Assembly (NCBI GenBank): GCA_902511755.1 | Contig: CABXGL010000015.1 | Location: forward strand, 1-32,665 | From: an uncultured Bacteroidota bacterium | GTDB taxonomy: Bacteria > Bacteroidota > Bacteroidia > Flavobacteriales > Flavobacteriaceae | Direction of reading: 5' to 3' | Length of the DNA: 32,665 nucleotides | Shown: piece by piece, positions 17,836 to 24,373 of the stretch | Layout of the letters: every line of letters starts with the position of its first letter | Position numbering within the stretch: position 1 is the stretch's first letter | Notes under the pieces: generated by a model | Seen by the model: the letters and a program-made list of their open reading frames with translations, nothing else | Database searches by the model: none | Told to the model about the DNA's origin: nothing | Position numbers and translations under genes: made by a program

Positions 17836-18411
17836 TTATTTATAAAAGGACATTGGATAGTCACATTTGACTTTCCCTAATGAAATATTATTTAATTTAC
17901 TTTTTAATAATTTCTTTTTAAAAGAGCTTAGTTTATCAGTAAATAATATTCCCTCAACATGATCATATTCGTGTTGAACAACTCTAGCACATAATCCTTC
18001 CAGCTTCAAAACTCTACTTATAAATTTTTCATCCTTATAATGAATTTCTATTTGATCTTCTCTGTTTATATCTTCTCTAATATCAGGAATACTTAAACAT
18101 CCTTCATTGAAACTACATAATTTAGATGAAGACCAAAATATTTTAGGATTTATAAAAACTTTTTTAAAATTTATTAATTTGTCTCGTTCTTCATAATTCA
18201 ACTCTTTATCATCTGCAAAAGGAGAAGTGTCAACAATAAATAATCTAATCGATTTACCAATTTGAGGAGCAGCTAGTCCAACTCCTTTAGCAGAATACAT
18301 CGTATCCCACATATCTTGAATTAAAGATTGTAAGTCTTTATAATCCTCACTGATTTCATCACATTTAATTTTCAAGATTGGATTTCCGTAAGCTACAATT
18401 GGTAATATCAT
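17836..18411 (-). CDS. def: Peptide deformylase
   Basis: Metalloenzyme that removes the N-formyl group from nascent proteins. All three family motifs are present in 191 aa: GVGLAAPQIG (43-52), EGCLSIP (103-109) with metal ligand C105, and QHEYDHVEG (146-154) with H147, catalytic E148 and H151. The start ATG is separated by a single base from the ruvX stop, and the mazG ATG follows 4 bp after its own stop, so the three genes are tightly coupled. It is somewhat longer than many bacterial deformylases because of an insert around FADDKELNYEERDK (65-78), as seen in Bacteroidota homologues. Confidence 0.95.
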   Translation of the reverse strand: MILPIVAYGNPILKIKCDEISEDYKDLQSLIQDMWDTMYSAKGVGLAAPQIGKSIRLFIVDTSPFADDKELNYEERDKLINFKKVFINPKIFWSSSKLCSFNEGCLSIPDIREDINREDQIEIHYKDEKFISRVLKLEGLCARVVQHEYDHVEGILFTDKLSSFKKKLLKSKLNNISLGKVKCDYPMSFYK

Positions 18412-18412
18412 A

Positions 18413-18823
18413 TCATTTTTTTTCTAAGTATGATTGAAGAATTATAGTTGCACTAATTTTATCAACTAAACTTTTATTCTTCCTTTTCTTTTTAGTAATC
18501 CCACTATTATTGATTGTTTGTTTTGCTAATAAAGAGGTAAACCTTTCATCATACCTTGTAATAATAATTTTTGGAAAAATTTTATTTAAATTTTTAATAA
18601 ATAATAATATTTGATCTTCTATTTCAGATGGTCTATTATTAGATTGTAAAGGTTTTCCAATTACAATAGTATCTACTTGTTCTTTATTTATTGTTTTTTT
18701 TAAAAAAGGGATTATTTCAGAATTAGAAATAGTGGTTAATCCAAATGCAAATACCCTAAGTTCATCAGTAATAGCTATTCCTATTCTTTTTAATCCATAA
18801 TCTATTGCAACAATTTTAGACAT
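18413..18823 (-). CDS. ruvX: Putative pre-16S rRNA nuclease / RuvX-YqgF family
   Basis: RNase H-fold nuclease of the YqgF/RuvX family, implicated in 5' maturation of 16S rRNA and named a Holliday junction resolvase homologue. The 136-aa length is normal. Motifs are IVAIDYGLKRIGIAITD with catalytic Asp7, VIGKPLQ, YDERFTSLLA and KSLVDKISATIILQSYL with the terminal Asp. It is the first gene of the ruvX-def-mazG unit. An exact TAnnTTTG element on the minus strand ends 4 bp before its ATG, suggesting a leaderless transcript. Confidence 0.92.
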   Translation of the reverse strand: MSKIVAIDYGLKRIGIAITDELRVFAFGLTTISNSEIIPFLKKTINKEQVDTIVIGKPLQSNNRPSEIEDQILLFIKNLNKIFPKIIITRYDERFTSLLAKQTINNSGITKKKRKNKSLVDKISATIILQSYLEKK

Positions 18824-18827
18824 TTTT

Positions 18828-18835
18828 CAAAGTTA
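18828..18835 (-). promoter_or_regulatory. Putative -7 element (TAACTTTG) for ruvX-def-mazG; leaderless
   Basis: On the minus strand TAACTTTG is followed by AAAA and the ruvX ATG. Transcription starts a few bases after the -7 box in Bacteroidota, so it would begin at or next to the start codon. The 14-bp string TTTTTCAAAGTTAA, as read on the plus strand, recurs upstream of the 353-aa gene at 24303-24316. Confidence 0.5.
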
Positions 18836-18883
18836 ATTCATTAATAATTAAGGTTAAAATATCTGAAAGTATTAATTAGAATG

Positions 18884-18891
18884 TATATTTG
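18884..18891 (+). promoter_or_regulatory. Putative -7 element (TATATTTG) for dapD
   Basis: Exact TAnnTTTG match 17 bp before the GTG start of dapD, in the 85-bp divergent gap with ruvX. The expected transcript start is near 18897, giving a leader of about 12 nt. A TCTG 18 bp upstream (18862-18865) is only a weak -33 candidate. Confidence 0.5.
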
Positions 18892-18908
18892 AAAAAAAAA
18901 TATCAAAA

Positions 18909-19715
18909 GTGAGAAAAATTATTGAATCTGCTTGGGAAGACAAATCTTTATTAAAAAATAAAGAAACAAAACAAGCTATATATTCAGTTATTGATAGTTT
19001 AGATAAAGGAAATTTAAGAGTTGCAGAACCTAAAAAAAATGGATGGATAGTAAATGAATGGGTAAAAAAAGCAGTAGTTCTTTATTTCCCTATTCAAAAA
19101 ATGAAAACCATAGAAGTTGGACCATTAGAGTTTCATGATAAAATACCATTAAAAACAGGCTATGCTGAAAAAGAAGTGAGAGTAGTTCCTCATGCAGTAG
19201 CTAGACATGGTGCTTATATTAGCAAGGGGGTAATTCTTATGCCATGCTATATTAATATTGGTTCATATATTGGTAAAAATTCTATGGTAGATACATGGGC
19301 TACTGTTGGAAGCTGTGCACAAATTGGTGAAAATGTACATTTAAGTGGAGGAGTTGGTATTGGAGGGGTATTAGAACCTTTGCAATCCTCTCCGGTAATA
19401 GTAGAAGACAATGCTTTTATTGGTTCAAGATGTATTGTAGTAGAGGGAGTCAAAATTGGTAAAGAATCTGTTTTGGGTGCTAATGTAGTTCTTACCGGAT
19501 CTACAAAAATAATTGATGTTTCAGGTAAAAACCCTAAAGAATTTAAGGGAGAAATTCCTCCAAGATCTGTTGTAATTCCTGGATCCTTTACAAAAAATTT
19601 TCCTGCTGGTGATTTTCAGGTTCCCTGCGCTTTAATAATTGGAAAAAGAAAAGAAAGTACAGATAAAAAAACGTCACTTAATAATGCTTTAAGAGACTAT
19701 AATATATCCGTTTAA
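18909..19715 (+). CDS. dapD: 2,3,4,5-tetrahydropyridine-2,6-dicarboxylate N-succinyltransferase
   Basis: Succinyl-CoA-dependent enzyme of the diaminopimelate/lysine pathway. The 268-aa protein begins with the typical helical IIESAWEDKSLL segment and carries the left-handed beta-helix hexapeptide repeats (about 95-215), including RHGAYISKGVILMPCYINIG, GSYIGKNSMVD, GSCAQIGENVHLSGG and IGSRCIVVEGVKIGKES. PRSVVIPGSF and PCALIIGKR close the protein. The start is GTG at 18909; upstream in-frame codons contain no ATG. Its presence indicates the succinylase branch of DAP synthesis, and lysA in the same window supplies the last lysine step. Twelve bases separate it from the next gene. Confidence 0.96.
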   Translation: MRKIIESAWEDKSLLKNKETKQAIYSVIDSLDKGNLRVAEPKKNGWIVNEWVKKAVVLYFPIQKMKTIEVGPLEFHDKIPLKTGYAEKEVRVVPHAVARHGAYISKGVILMPCYINIGSYIGKNSMVDTWATVGSCAQIGENVHLSGGVGIGGVLEPLQSSPVIVEDNAFIGSRCIVVEGVKIGKESVLGANVVLTGSTKIIDVSGKNPKEFKGEIPPRSVVIPGSFTKNFPAGDFQVPCALIIGKRKESTDKKTSLNNALRDYNISV

Positions 19716-19727
19716 TCTAATTAATTA

Positions 19728-20273
19728 ATGGTTTTAGAAATTAAAAAAGCTGTTAAATGCCTTAATAATGGTGGTATAATAATTTATCCAAGTGATACTC
19801 TATGGGCAATTGGATGTGATGCGACCAATCAAAATTCTATTGATAAAATTTATAAAATAAAAAGAAGAAGTAAATCAATGCCATTTATTTGTTTAATGAA
19901 TAATTATAAAATGATTGAAAAATATACCAATATTAATCAATCAAAAAAAGATATTATCAATTCTCAAAATGGCCCTACTACTGTTATATATGATGAAGTA
20001 AAAAATTTAGATACTTTTTCAAAATCAATTGCAATTAGAATCCCAAATGATTTGTTTTGCCAAAATCTTTTAAATGCTTTTGATAGGCCAATAATTTCTA
20101 CTTCAGTTAATATTTCTGGAGATAACTACCCTTTTTATTTTAAAGAAATAGATAAAGTTATTTTAGATCAAGTTGATTATAAAGTAAATTTATTTATAAA
20201 TAAAAAGCTTGATAAAGCTTCAAAAATAATTAAAATAAAAGAAGATAATTCTATAATAATAATAAGGTCATAA
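19728..20273 (+). CDS. L-threonylcarbamoyladenylate synthase (TsaC/Sua5/YciO family)
   Basis: Makes threonylcarbamoyl-AMP from threonine, bicarbonate and ATP for the universal tRNA modification t6A37. The 181-aa protein is the compact YrdC-domain form without the Sua5 C-terminal domain. Motifs are GGIIIYPSDTLWAIGCDA (15-32), KIKRRSKSMPF (43-53), a nucleotide-binding basic strip, and ISTSVNISGD in the second half. YciO, a paralogue of uncertain role, has the same fold, so the assignment to t6A synthesis is likely but not certain. It lies 12 bp after dapD and one base before the CCA-type nucleotidyltransferase gene, so it is linked in transcription with another tRNA enzyme. Confidence 0.85.
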   Translation: MVLEIKKAVKCLNNGGIIIYPSDTLWAIGCDATNQNSIDKIYKIKRRSKSMPFICLMNNYKMIEKYTNINQSKKDIINSQNGPTTVIYDEVKNLDTFSKSIAIRIPNDLFCQNLLNAFDRPIISTSVNISGDNYPFYFKEIDKVILDQVDYKVNLFINKKLDKASKIIKIKEDNSIIIIRS

Positions 20274-20274
20274 A

Positions 20275-21708
20275 ATGATCCATTCTTTAATTAAAAAAAA
20301 TATTAATAATAACTTATTTAAAGTTATTTCTAAATGTGCTGATGAAGATGGCATAGAATGTTATTTGATTGGTGGCTACGTTAGAGATTTGATAATAGGT
20401 TTTAAAAAACCAAAAGATATAGATATTATGGTTGTTGGAGATGGAATTGAAATTGCAAAAAAAGTTTGTAAAAATTTAAATTCAAAAGCTAAAATAATAA
20501 TCTACAAAAATTTCCGTACTGCTGCTTTTAAATACAAAAATTTTGATATTGAATTTGTTGGAGCTAGAAAAGAAAGCTATAAAAATTCTAGTAGAAATCC
20601 CATAGTTAAAACAGGAACTCTAAATGACGATCTAAACAGAAGAGATTTTACAATTAATACTATTGCAATTGGACTAAATTCATCTAATTGGGGAGAGATA
20701 TTAGATAAGTTTAATGGATTAAATGATATAGAAAATAAATTAATAAGAACTCCTCTAGATCCAGTCAAAACTTTCTCTGATGATCCCCTAAGAATGTTAA
20801 GAGGAATACGATTTTCATGTCAACTAGAATTTAATCTTCATAGTGATTTATTAAATTCAATTTCATCAGAAAAAAACAGAATTAAAATAATTTCTAGGGA
20901 AAGAACTTCAGAAGAATTAAATAAAATATTAATGACTAATAAACCTTCTATAGGTTTTAAAATTCTTGATGAAACAGGACTTCTAAAAATAATTTTGCCA
21001 GAATTAACAGCATTGAAAGGAATTGATGAAATTGAAGGATATAAACATAAAGACAATTTTTATCACACATTAGAGGTTTTAGATAATATATGCTTAGAAA
21101 CTGATAATCTTTGGTTAAGATGGTCAGCTCTCCTCCATGATATTGGCAAAGCACCAACTAAAGAATTTATTAATAAAATAGGATGGACATTTCATGGACA
21201 TGAATTAAAAGGTTCTAAAATGGCATACAAAATATTTAAAAGACTGAATCTGCCATTAAATAATAAGTTGAAATATGTTCAAAAAATTATTTACATGAGT
21301 TCAAGGCCAATTGTTTTATCTGATGATAATATTTCAGATTCTGCAGTAAGAAGATTAATTTATGATGCAAATGAAGATGTTGATGATCTATTAACATTAT
21401 GTGAAGCTGATATTACAACCAAAAACCCTAACAGATTTAAAAAATATCTTAACAACTTTAAAAAAGTTAGAAAAAAAATTGTTGAAGTAGAAAAAAGAGA
21501 TCACATAAGAAATTTTCAACCTCCTATTTCAGGAGAAGAGATTATGGAGACATTTAATCTCAAACCTTGTAAATCAATAGGCAAAATTAAAGAGGCTATT
21601 AAGGAGGCTATTCTAGAAGGTGAAATTAAAAATGATTACAATACGGCATATAAACTTATGCTGGAAGAAGGGGAAAAATTAGGTCTTATAGCAAATGAAA
21701 AGAGATAA
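20275..21708 (+). CDS. CCA-adding-type tRNA nucleotidyltransferase with HD domain
   Basis: Class II nucleotidyltransferase that builds or repairs the 3' CCA end of tRNA; close relatives are poly(A) polymerases. Over 477 aa: the catalytic head has LIGGYVRDLIIG (31-42) and KPKDIDIMVVGDG with metal-binding D48 and D50; NRRDFTINTIAI (121-132) and DPLRMLRGIRFS (170-181) form the nucleotide-selecting region. An HD phosphohydrolase domain follows with H264 and the H288-D289 pair in LLHDIGKAPTK. The EDxxR-like element typical of CCA enzymes is not obvious by eye, so a poly(A)-polymerase-like role is not excluded. It overlaps ctaA by 14 bp. Confidence 0.9.
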   Translation: MIHSLIKKNINNNLFKVISKCADEDGIECYLIGGYVRDLIIGFKKPKDIDIMVVGDGIEIAKKVCKNLNSKAKIIIYKNFRTAAFKYKNFDIEFVGARKESYKNSSRNPIVKTGTLNDDLNRRDFTINTIAIGLNSSNWGEILDKFNGLNDIENKLIRTPLDPVKTFSDDPLRMLRGIRFSCQLEFNLHSDLLNSISSEKNRIKIISRERTSEELNKILMTNKPSIGFKILDETGLLKIILPELTALKGIDEIEGYKHKDNFYHTLEVLDNICLETDNLWLRWSALLHDIGKAPTKEFINKIGWTFHGHELKGSKMAYKIFKRLNLPLNNKLKYVQKIIYMSSRPIVLSDDNISDSAVRRLIYDANEDVDDLLTLCEADITTKNPNRFKKYLNNFKKVRKKIVEVEKRDHIRNFQPPISGEEIMETFNLKPCKSIGKIKEAIKEAILEGEIKNDYNTAYKLMLEEGEKLGLIANEKR

Positions 21709-22711
21709 CAAAAAGGTAATTTACTGGCTTTTTAGTGGATGTGCCTTAATTTTTATTATGGTAGTTGTTGGTGGGATAACTAGATTAACTCATTCAGGGT
21801 TATCAATCCCAGACTACAAACTAATTTCAGGAATAATTCCTCCAGTTAACGATCAACAATGGCAAGAAGCATTTGATCTCTATAAACAATATCCAGAATA
21901 TCAAAAACTAAATAGCAATATAAGTTTAACAGAATTTAAAGGTATTTTCTTCTGGGAATGGCTACATAGATTTATTGGAAGAGTTATAGGTTTAGTCTTC
22001 ATTATTCCTTTTCTCTATTTTCTAACAACAAGACAATTAGATAAATCCACTATAAAGAAAACTATAATACTACTAATTCTGGGTAGTTTTCAAGGATTTT
22101 TAGGATGGTATATGGTAAAAAGTGGTTTAGTTGATAGACCTGATGTGAGTCATTATAGGCTAGCTGCGCATTTAACAACCGCGTTTGTAACTTTTGCTTA
22201 TACATTATGGGTTGCCCTAGATTTAATTTTTCCTATAAAACAGACTATAAATAAAACATATAGAAACCTAATAAGAATTGGTTTATTAATACTATTCATT
22301 CAAATAATATATGGAGCATTTGTAGCTGGTCTAGATGCTGGGTTTATTCATAATAACTGGCCTATGATGAATGAAGGAAAATTCATGCATGAAACAGTTT
22401 TAATTGAAAAAACCCCCTTATATAAAAACTTTATTGAAGGCAGAAGTGGAGTGCAATTTGTTCATCGTATTCTAGCATTCATTGTAGTTTTCTCAGTATT
22501 AATAATTTATATAAATGGAAAAAAAATAGCAGTTTCTAACTATCAATTAAATGGACTAAATTCCCTTCTTATATTAGTTGGTGTTCAATCAGTTCTAGGA
22601 GTACTAACTATCTTGCTACAAGTTCCTTTATGGCTTGGAATTGCACATCAGATAGGTGCATTCTTTCTGCTTAGCTCGATGATTTTTACACTTCATCGCT
22701 TCACTAAGTAA
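21695..22711 (+). CDS. ctaA: Heme A synthase (COX15/CtaA family)
   Basis: Integral membrane enzyme that oxidises heme o to heme a for aa3-type cytochrome oxidase. The 338-aa protein has eight predicted membrane spans. The four histidines expected to ligate or position heme are visible: H91 in EWLHRFIGR, H159 in YRLAAHLTTAF, H257 in FVHRILAF and H318 in IAHQIGAFFLL. GGITRLTHSGLSIPDYKL (26-43) is the conserved first-loop motif. The ATG lies 14 bp inside the 3' end of the CCA-type gene, which implies translational coupling even though the functions are unrelated. No ctaB or oxidase subunit is nearby. Confidence 0.93.
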   Translation: MKRDNKKVIYWLFSGCALIFIMVVVGGITRLTHSGLSIPDYKLISGIIPPVNDQQWQEAFDLYKQYPEYQKLNSNISLTEFKGIFFWEWLHRFIGRVIGLVFIIPFLYFLTTRQLDKSTIKKTIILLILGSFQGFLGWYMVKSGLVDRPDVSHYRLAAHLTTAFVTFAYTLWVALDLIFPIKQTINKTYRNLIRIGLLILFIQIIYGAFVAGLDAGFIHNNWPMMNEGKFMHETVLIEKTPLYKNFIEGRSGVQFVHRILAFIVVFSVLIIYINGKKIAVSNYQLNGLNSLLILVGVQSVLGVLTILLQVPLWLGIAHQIGAFFLLSSMIFTLHRFTK

Positions 22712-22721
22712 CTATATTTAA

Positions 22722-22729
22722 TACATTTG
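22722..22729 (+). promoter_or_regulatory. Putative -7 element (TACATTTG) for the pRiA4b ORF-3-like gene
   Basis: Exact TAnnTTTG match in the 36-bp gap after ctaA, 18 bp before the ATG at 22748. It suggests that the small gene has its own promoter and does not depend on read-through from ctaA. No -33 TTG is evident. Confidence 0.45.
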
Positions 22730-22747
22730 TAAACTATAAAATAACAG

Positions 22748-23236
22748 ATGATTTACAGATTTAGAGTTATACTAGACAATGATACAGAAGATAATATCTT
22801 TAGAGATATTGAAATTAAAGATAATAGTACTTTTGAAGATCTACATTATACAATCATTAGTTCCTTTAATTTACATGGTAAAGAACTGGCAGCTTTTTAT
22901 ATAAGTAATGATAATTGGGAACAAGGAGAAGAAATAGCTTTAGATGGTTTTACTGAGAAAAATCAAATTTTAATGAGTGAAACTAATTTAAAAACTATTA
23001 TAAATGAAAATCAAAAAAAATTCATTTATGTGTATGACTTTTTAAAACTATGGACATTTTTTGTAGAAATATTTGAAATTACTAAAGAAAAAAAAGATGC
23101 GATTTATCCAAAAAATATTTTTTCTAATGGAAATTTACCCAAGGAAGCTCCAGAAAAGCAATTTGTAGCAGAAGAAAATGAAGATAGTATTGAAGATGAA
23201 GATTTAGACTATAATAACTTTGATGATTATTATTAA
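22748..23236 (+). CDS. pRiA4b ORF-3-like (IS1096-passenger-type) protein
   Basis: A 162-aa protein starting IYRFRVILDNDTEDNIFRDI and continuing with TFEDLHYTIISSFNLHGKELAAFYI, the pattern of the pRiA4b ORF-3-like family (compare the usual R..I.IP...TL..LH..I...F.W...H...F). The C-terminal 30 residues are very acidic (EENEDSIEDEDLDYNN). The family was first noted on plasmids and in insertion elements, but this copy is a single gene inside a housekeeping cluster with no transposase or terminal repeats. Biochemical function is unknown. It converges on the kinase-like gene, sharing TTAA as the two stop codons (4-bp overlap). Confidence 0.75.
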   Translation: MIYRFRVILDNDTEDNIFRDIEIKDNSTFEDLHYTIISSFNLHGKELAAFYISNDNWEQGEEIALDGFTEKNQILMSETNLKTIINENQKKFIYVYDFLKLWTFFVEIFEITKEKKDAIYPKNIFSNGNLPKEAPEKQFVAEENEDSIEDEDLDYNNFDDYY

Positions 23237-24294
23237 TCTACACTCAACATTTCATGATTCTCATAATTACGTAAAATATAATCAAAAGAAGCTTTCATAA
23301 TTTGTCCCATATTATTAGCCTTCTTAAAATTTTTGTCATGGGTTAAAGTATAAATTTGCTGAGATAATATTTTAATATTTTTTTTATTTGAAATATTATC
23401 ATTTAGCATACACTTAAGTATTTTTTTTGATCTAGTTGTTGAACTTAAAATTCTTTTGGCAATAATAGATCTCTCCTCTATTTTGTACTGATCAACTGAA
23501 TTTTTTGGTAATTTTTCTTTAATTAAGTCCATTATTCTTTTATTCTCTTTGAAAAACTGAGGTCTATATATTTGTAAATTTCCTTCATAACATTGTTGAT
23601 CAAAATCAATTGCTCTAATCTTATAAACCACTTGATCAAAATCATGTGTGGGAATAATAACATAATTATATGATCTCATATCCCCTAATAGGCGAATCAT
23701 ACATCTTTCATTAAATTTTACAAACTCTTTAGCAATTTGTGATCTTTCCAAATCATTGCATTTAGGTAAGAAATCATCAAAGAATTCGTCTCCAGGAATG
23801 CCCGTAATATGCTCTTCAATCAATGTGTTTTGAAAAACCAAGAAATTTAAATTATAAGGAGACAAAATATGTTCTAATTCTAAACCATAAATTCTTGATG
23901 CATCTGCTTTTTTAACATAGAAATATGTGAAATTATCATTTAGAACATTTCTAATTTTTACCCTGAAAGGCTTAGAGTTTCCAAAGGTACAATAGTCGAT
24001 GGCATCAATATTTAAGAACTTAGTATTGTCTTTGTTACCATCAGAGTGTAATAAATTATATACTTTTTTTAAATTTTCATCAATTTCTTTTCTTTCAACA
24101 TCTGAATAAAATACTCTAACCCATAATGTATCTATATCCTTATTATTATAGACTGAAACTGAACCTGCAAATCTTTTTAAATCTTCATAAAAAATCGGAA
24201 TAATTATTTTTCTATTATATGAATTTAAATAATTATCTAATACCTTATTTATTTTAAAAGAAGGTTTCTTTTTTGACATCAATTTATTATTCAT
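23233..24294 (-). CDS. Unrecognised protein with protein-kinase-like catalytic motifs
   Basis: A 353-aa protein that I cannot assign to a named family. Its middle third carries motifs in the order expected of a kinase-like fold: a beta-strand lysine in YFYVKKAD (K128/K129), an acidic helix YGLELEHI (E139 or E141), a hinge-like HITGIPGDEF, a catalytic-loop-like GDMRSYNYVI with D205 and N210 (five residues apart, as in HxDxxxxN), and a metal-binding-like IRAIDFDQ with D230 and D232. No signal peptide, membrane span or Gly-rich loop is clear. The basic N-terminus and Lys-rich C-terminus flank this core. It is divergent from uvrB with a 79-bp gap containing promoters for both. A second in-frame Met at residue 6 is a possible alternative start. 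The kinase assignment is inference. Confidence 0.6.
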   Translation of the reverse strand: MNNKLMSKKKPSFKINKVLDNYLNSYNRKIIIPIFYEDLKRFAGSVSVYNNKDIDTLWVRVFYSDVERKEIDENLKKVYNLLHSDGNKDNTKFLNIDAIDYCTFGNSKPFRVKIRNVLNDNFTYFYVKKADASRIYGLELEHILSPYNLNFLVFQNTLIEEHITGIPGDEFFDDFLPKCNDLERSQIAKEFVKFNERCMIRLLGDMRSYNYVIIPTHDFDQVVYKIRAIDFDQQCYEGNLQIYRPQFFKENKRIMDLIKEKLPKNSVDQYKIEERSIIAKRILSSTTRSKKILKCMLNDNISNKKNIKILSQQIYTLTHDKNFKKANNMGQIMKASFDYILRNYENHEMLSVD

Positions 24295-24307
24295 ACAATA
24301 TTTTTTT

Positions 24308-24315
24308 CAAAGTTA
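24308..24315 (-). promoter_or_regulatory. Putative -7 element (TAACTTTG) for the kinase-like gene
   Basis: Exact TAnnTTTG match on the minus strand, with the same TAACTTTG-AAAA core as the ruvX promoter, 13 bp before the ATG at 24294. Confidence 0.5.
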
Positions 24316-24346
24316 ACTTATTTATTATTTTAGAAATTTATTGTCT

Positions 24347-24354
24347 TAAATTTG
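24347..24354 (+). promoter_or_regulatory. Putative -7 element (TAAATTTG) for uvrB
   Basis: Exact TAnnTTTG match 19 bp before the uvrB TTG start. No SOS-like operator is apparent in this gap by eye. Confidence 0.45.
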
Positions 24355-24373
24355 ACTAAAGTTAATTTTTATT

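Noticed and set aside
17832-17864. GTG start for mazG inside def
   Set aside because: The ATG at 17831, 4 bp after the def stop, gives the usual N-terminus and normal operon spacing.
22748-23236. Mobile element, suggested by the IS1096/pRiA4b family name
   Set aside because: There is no transposase, inverted terminal repeat, target duplication or composition change nearby.
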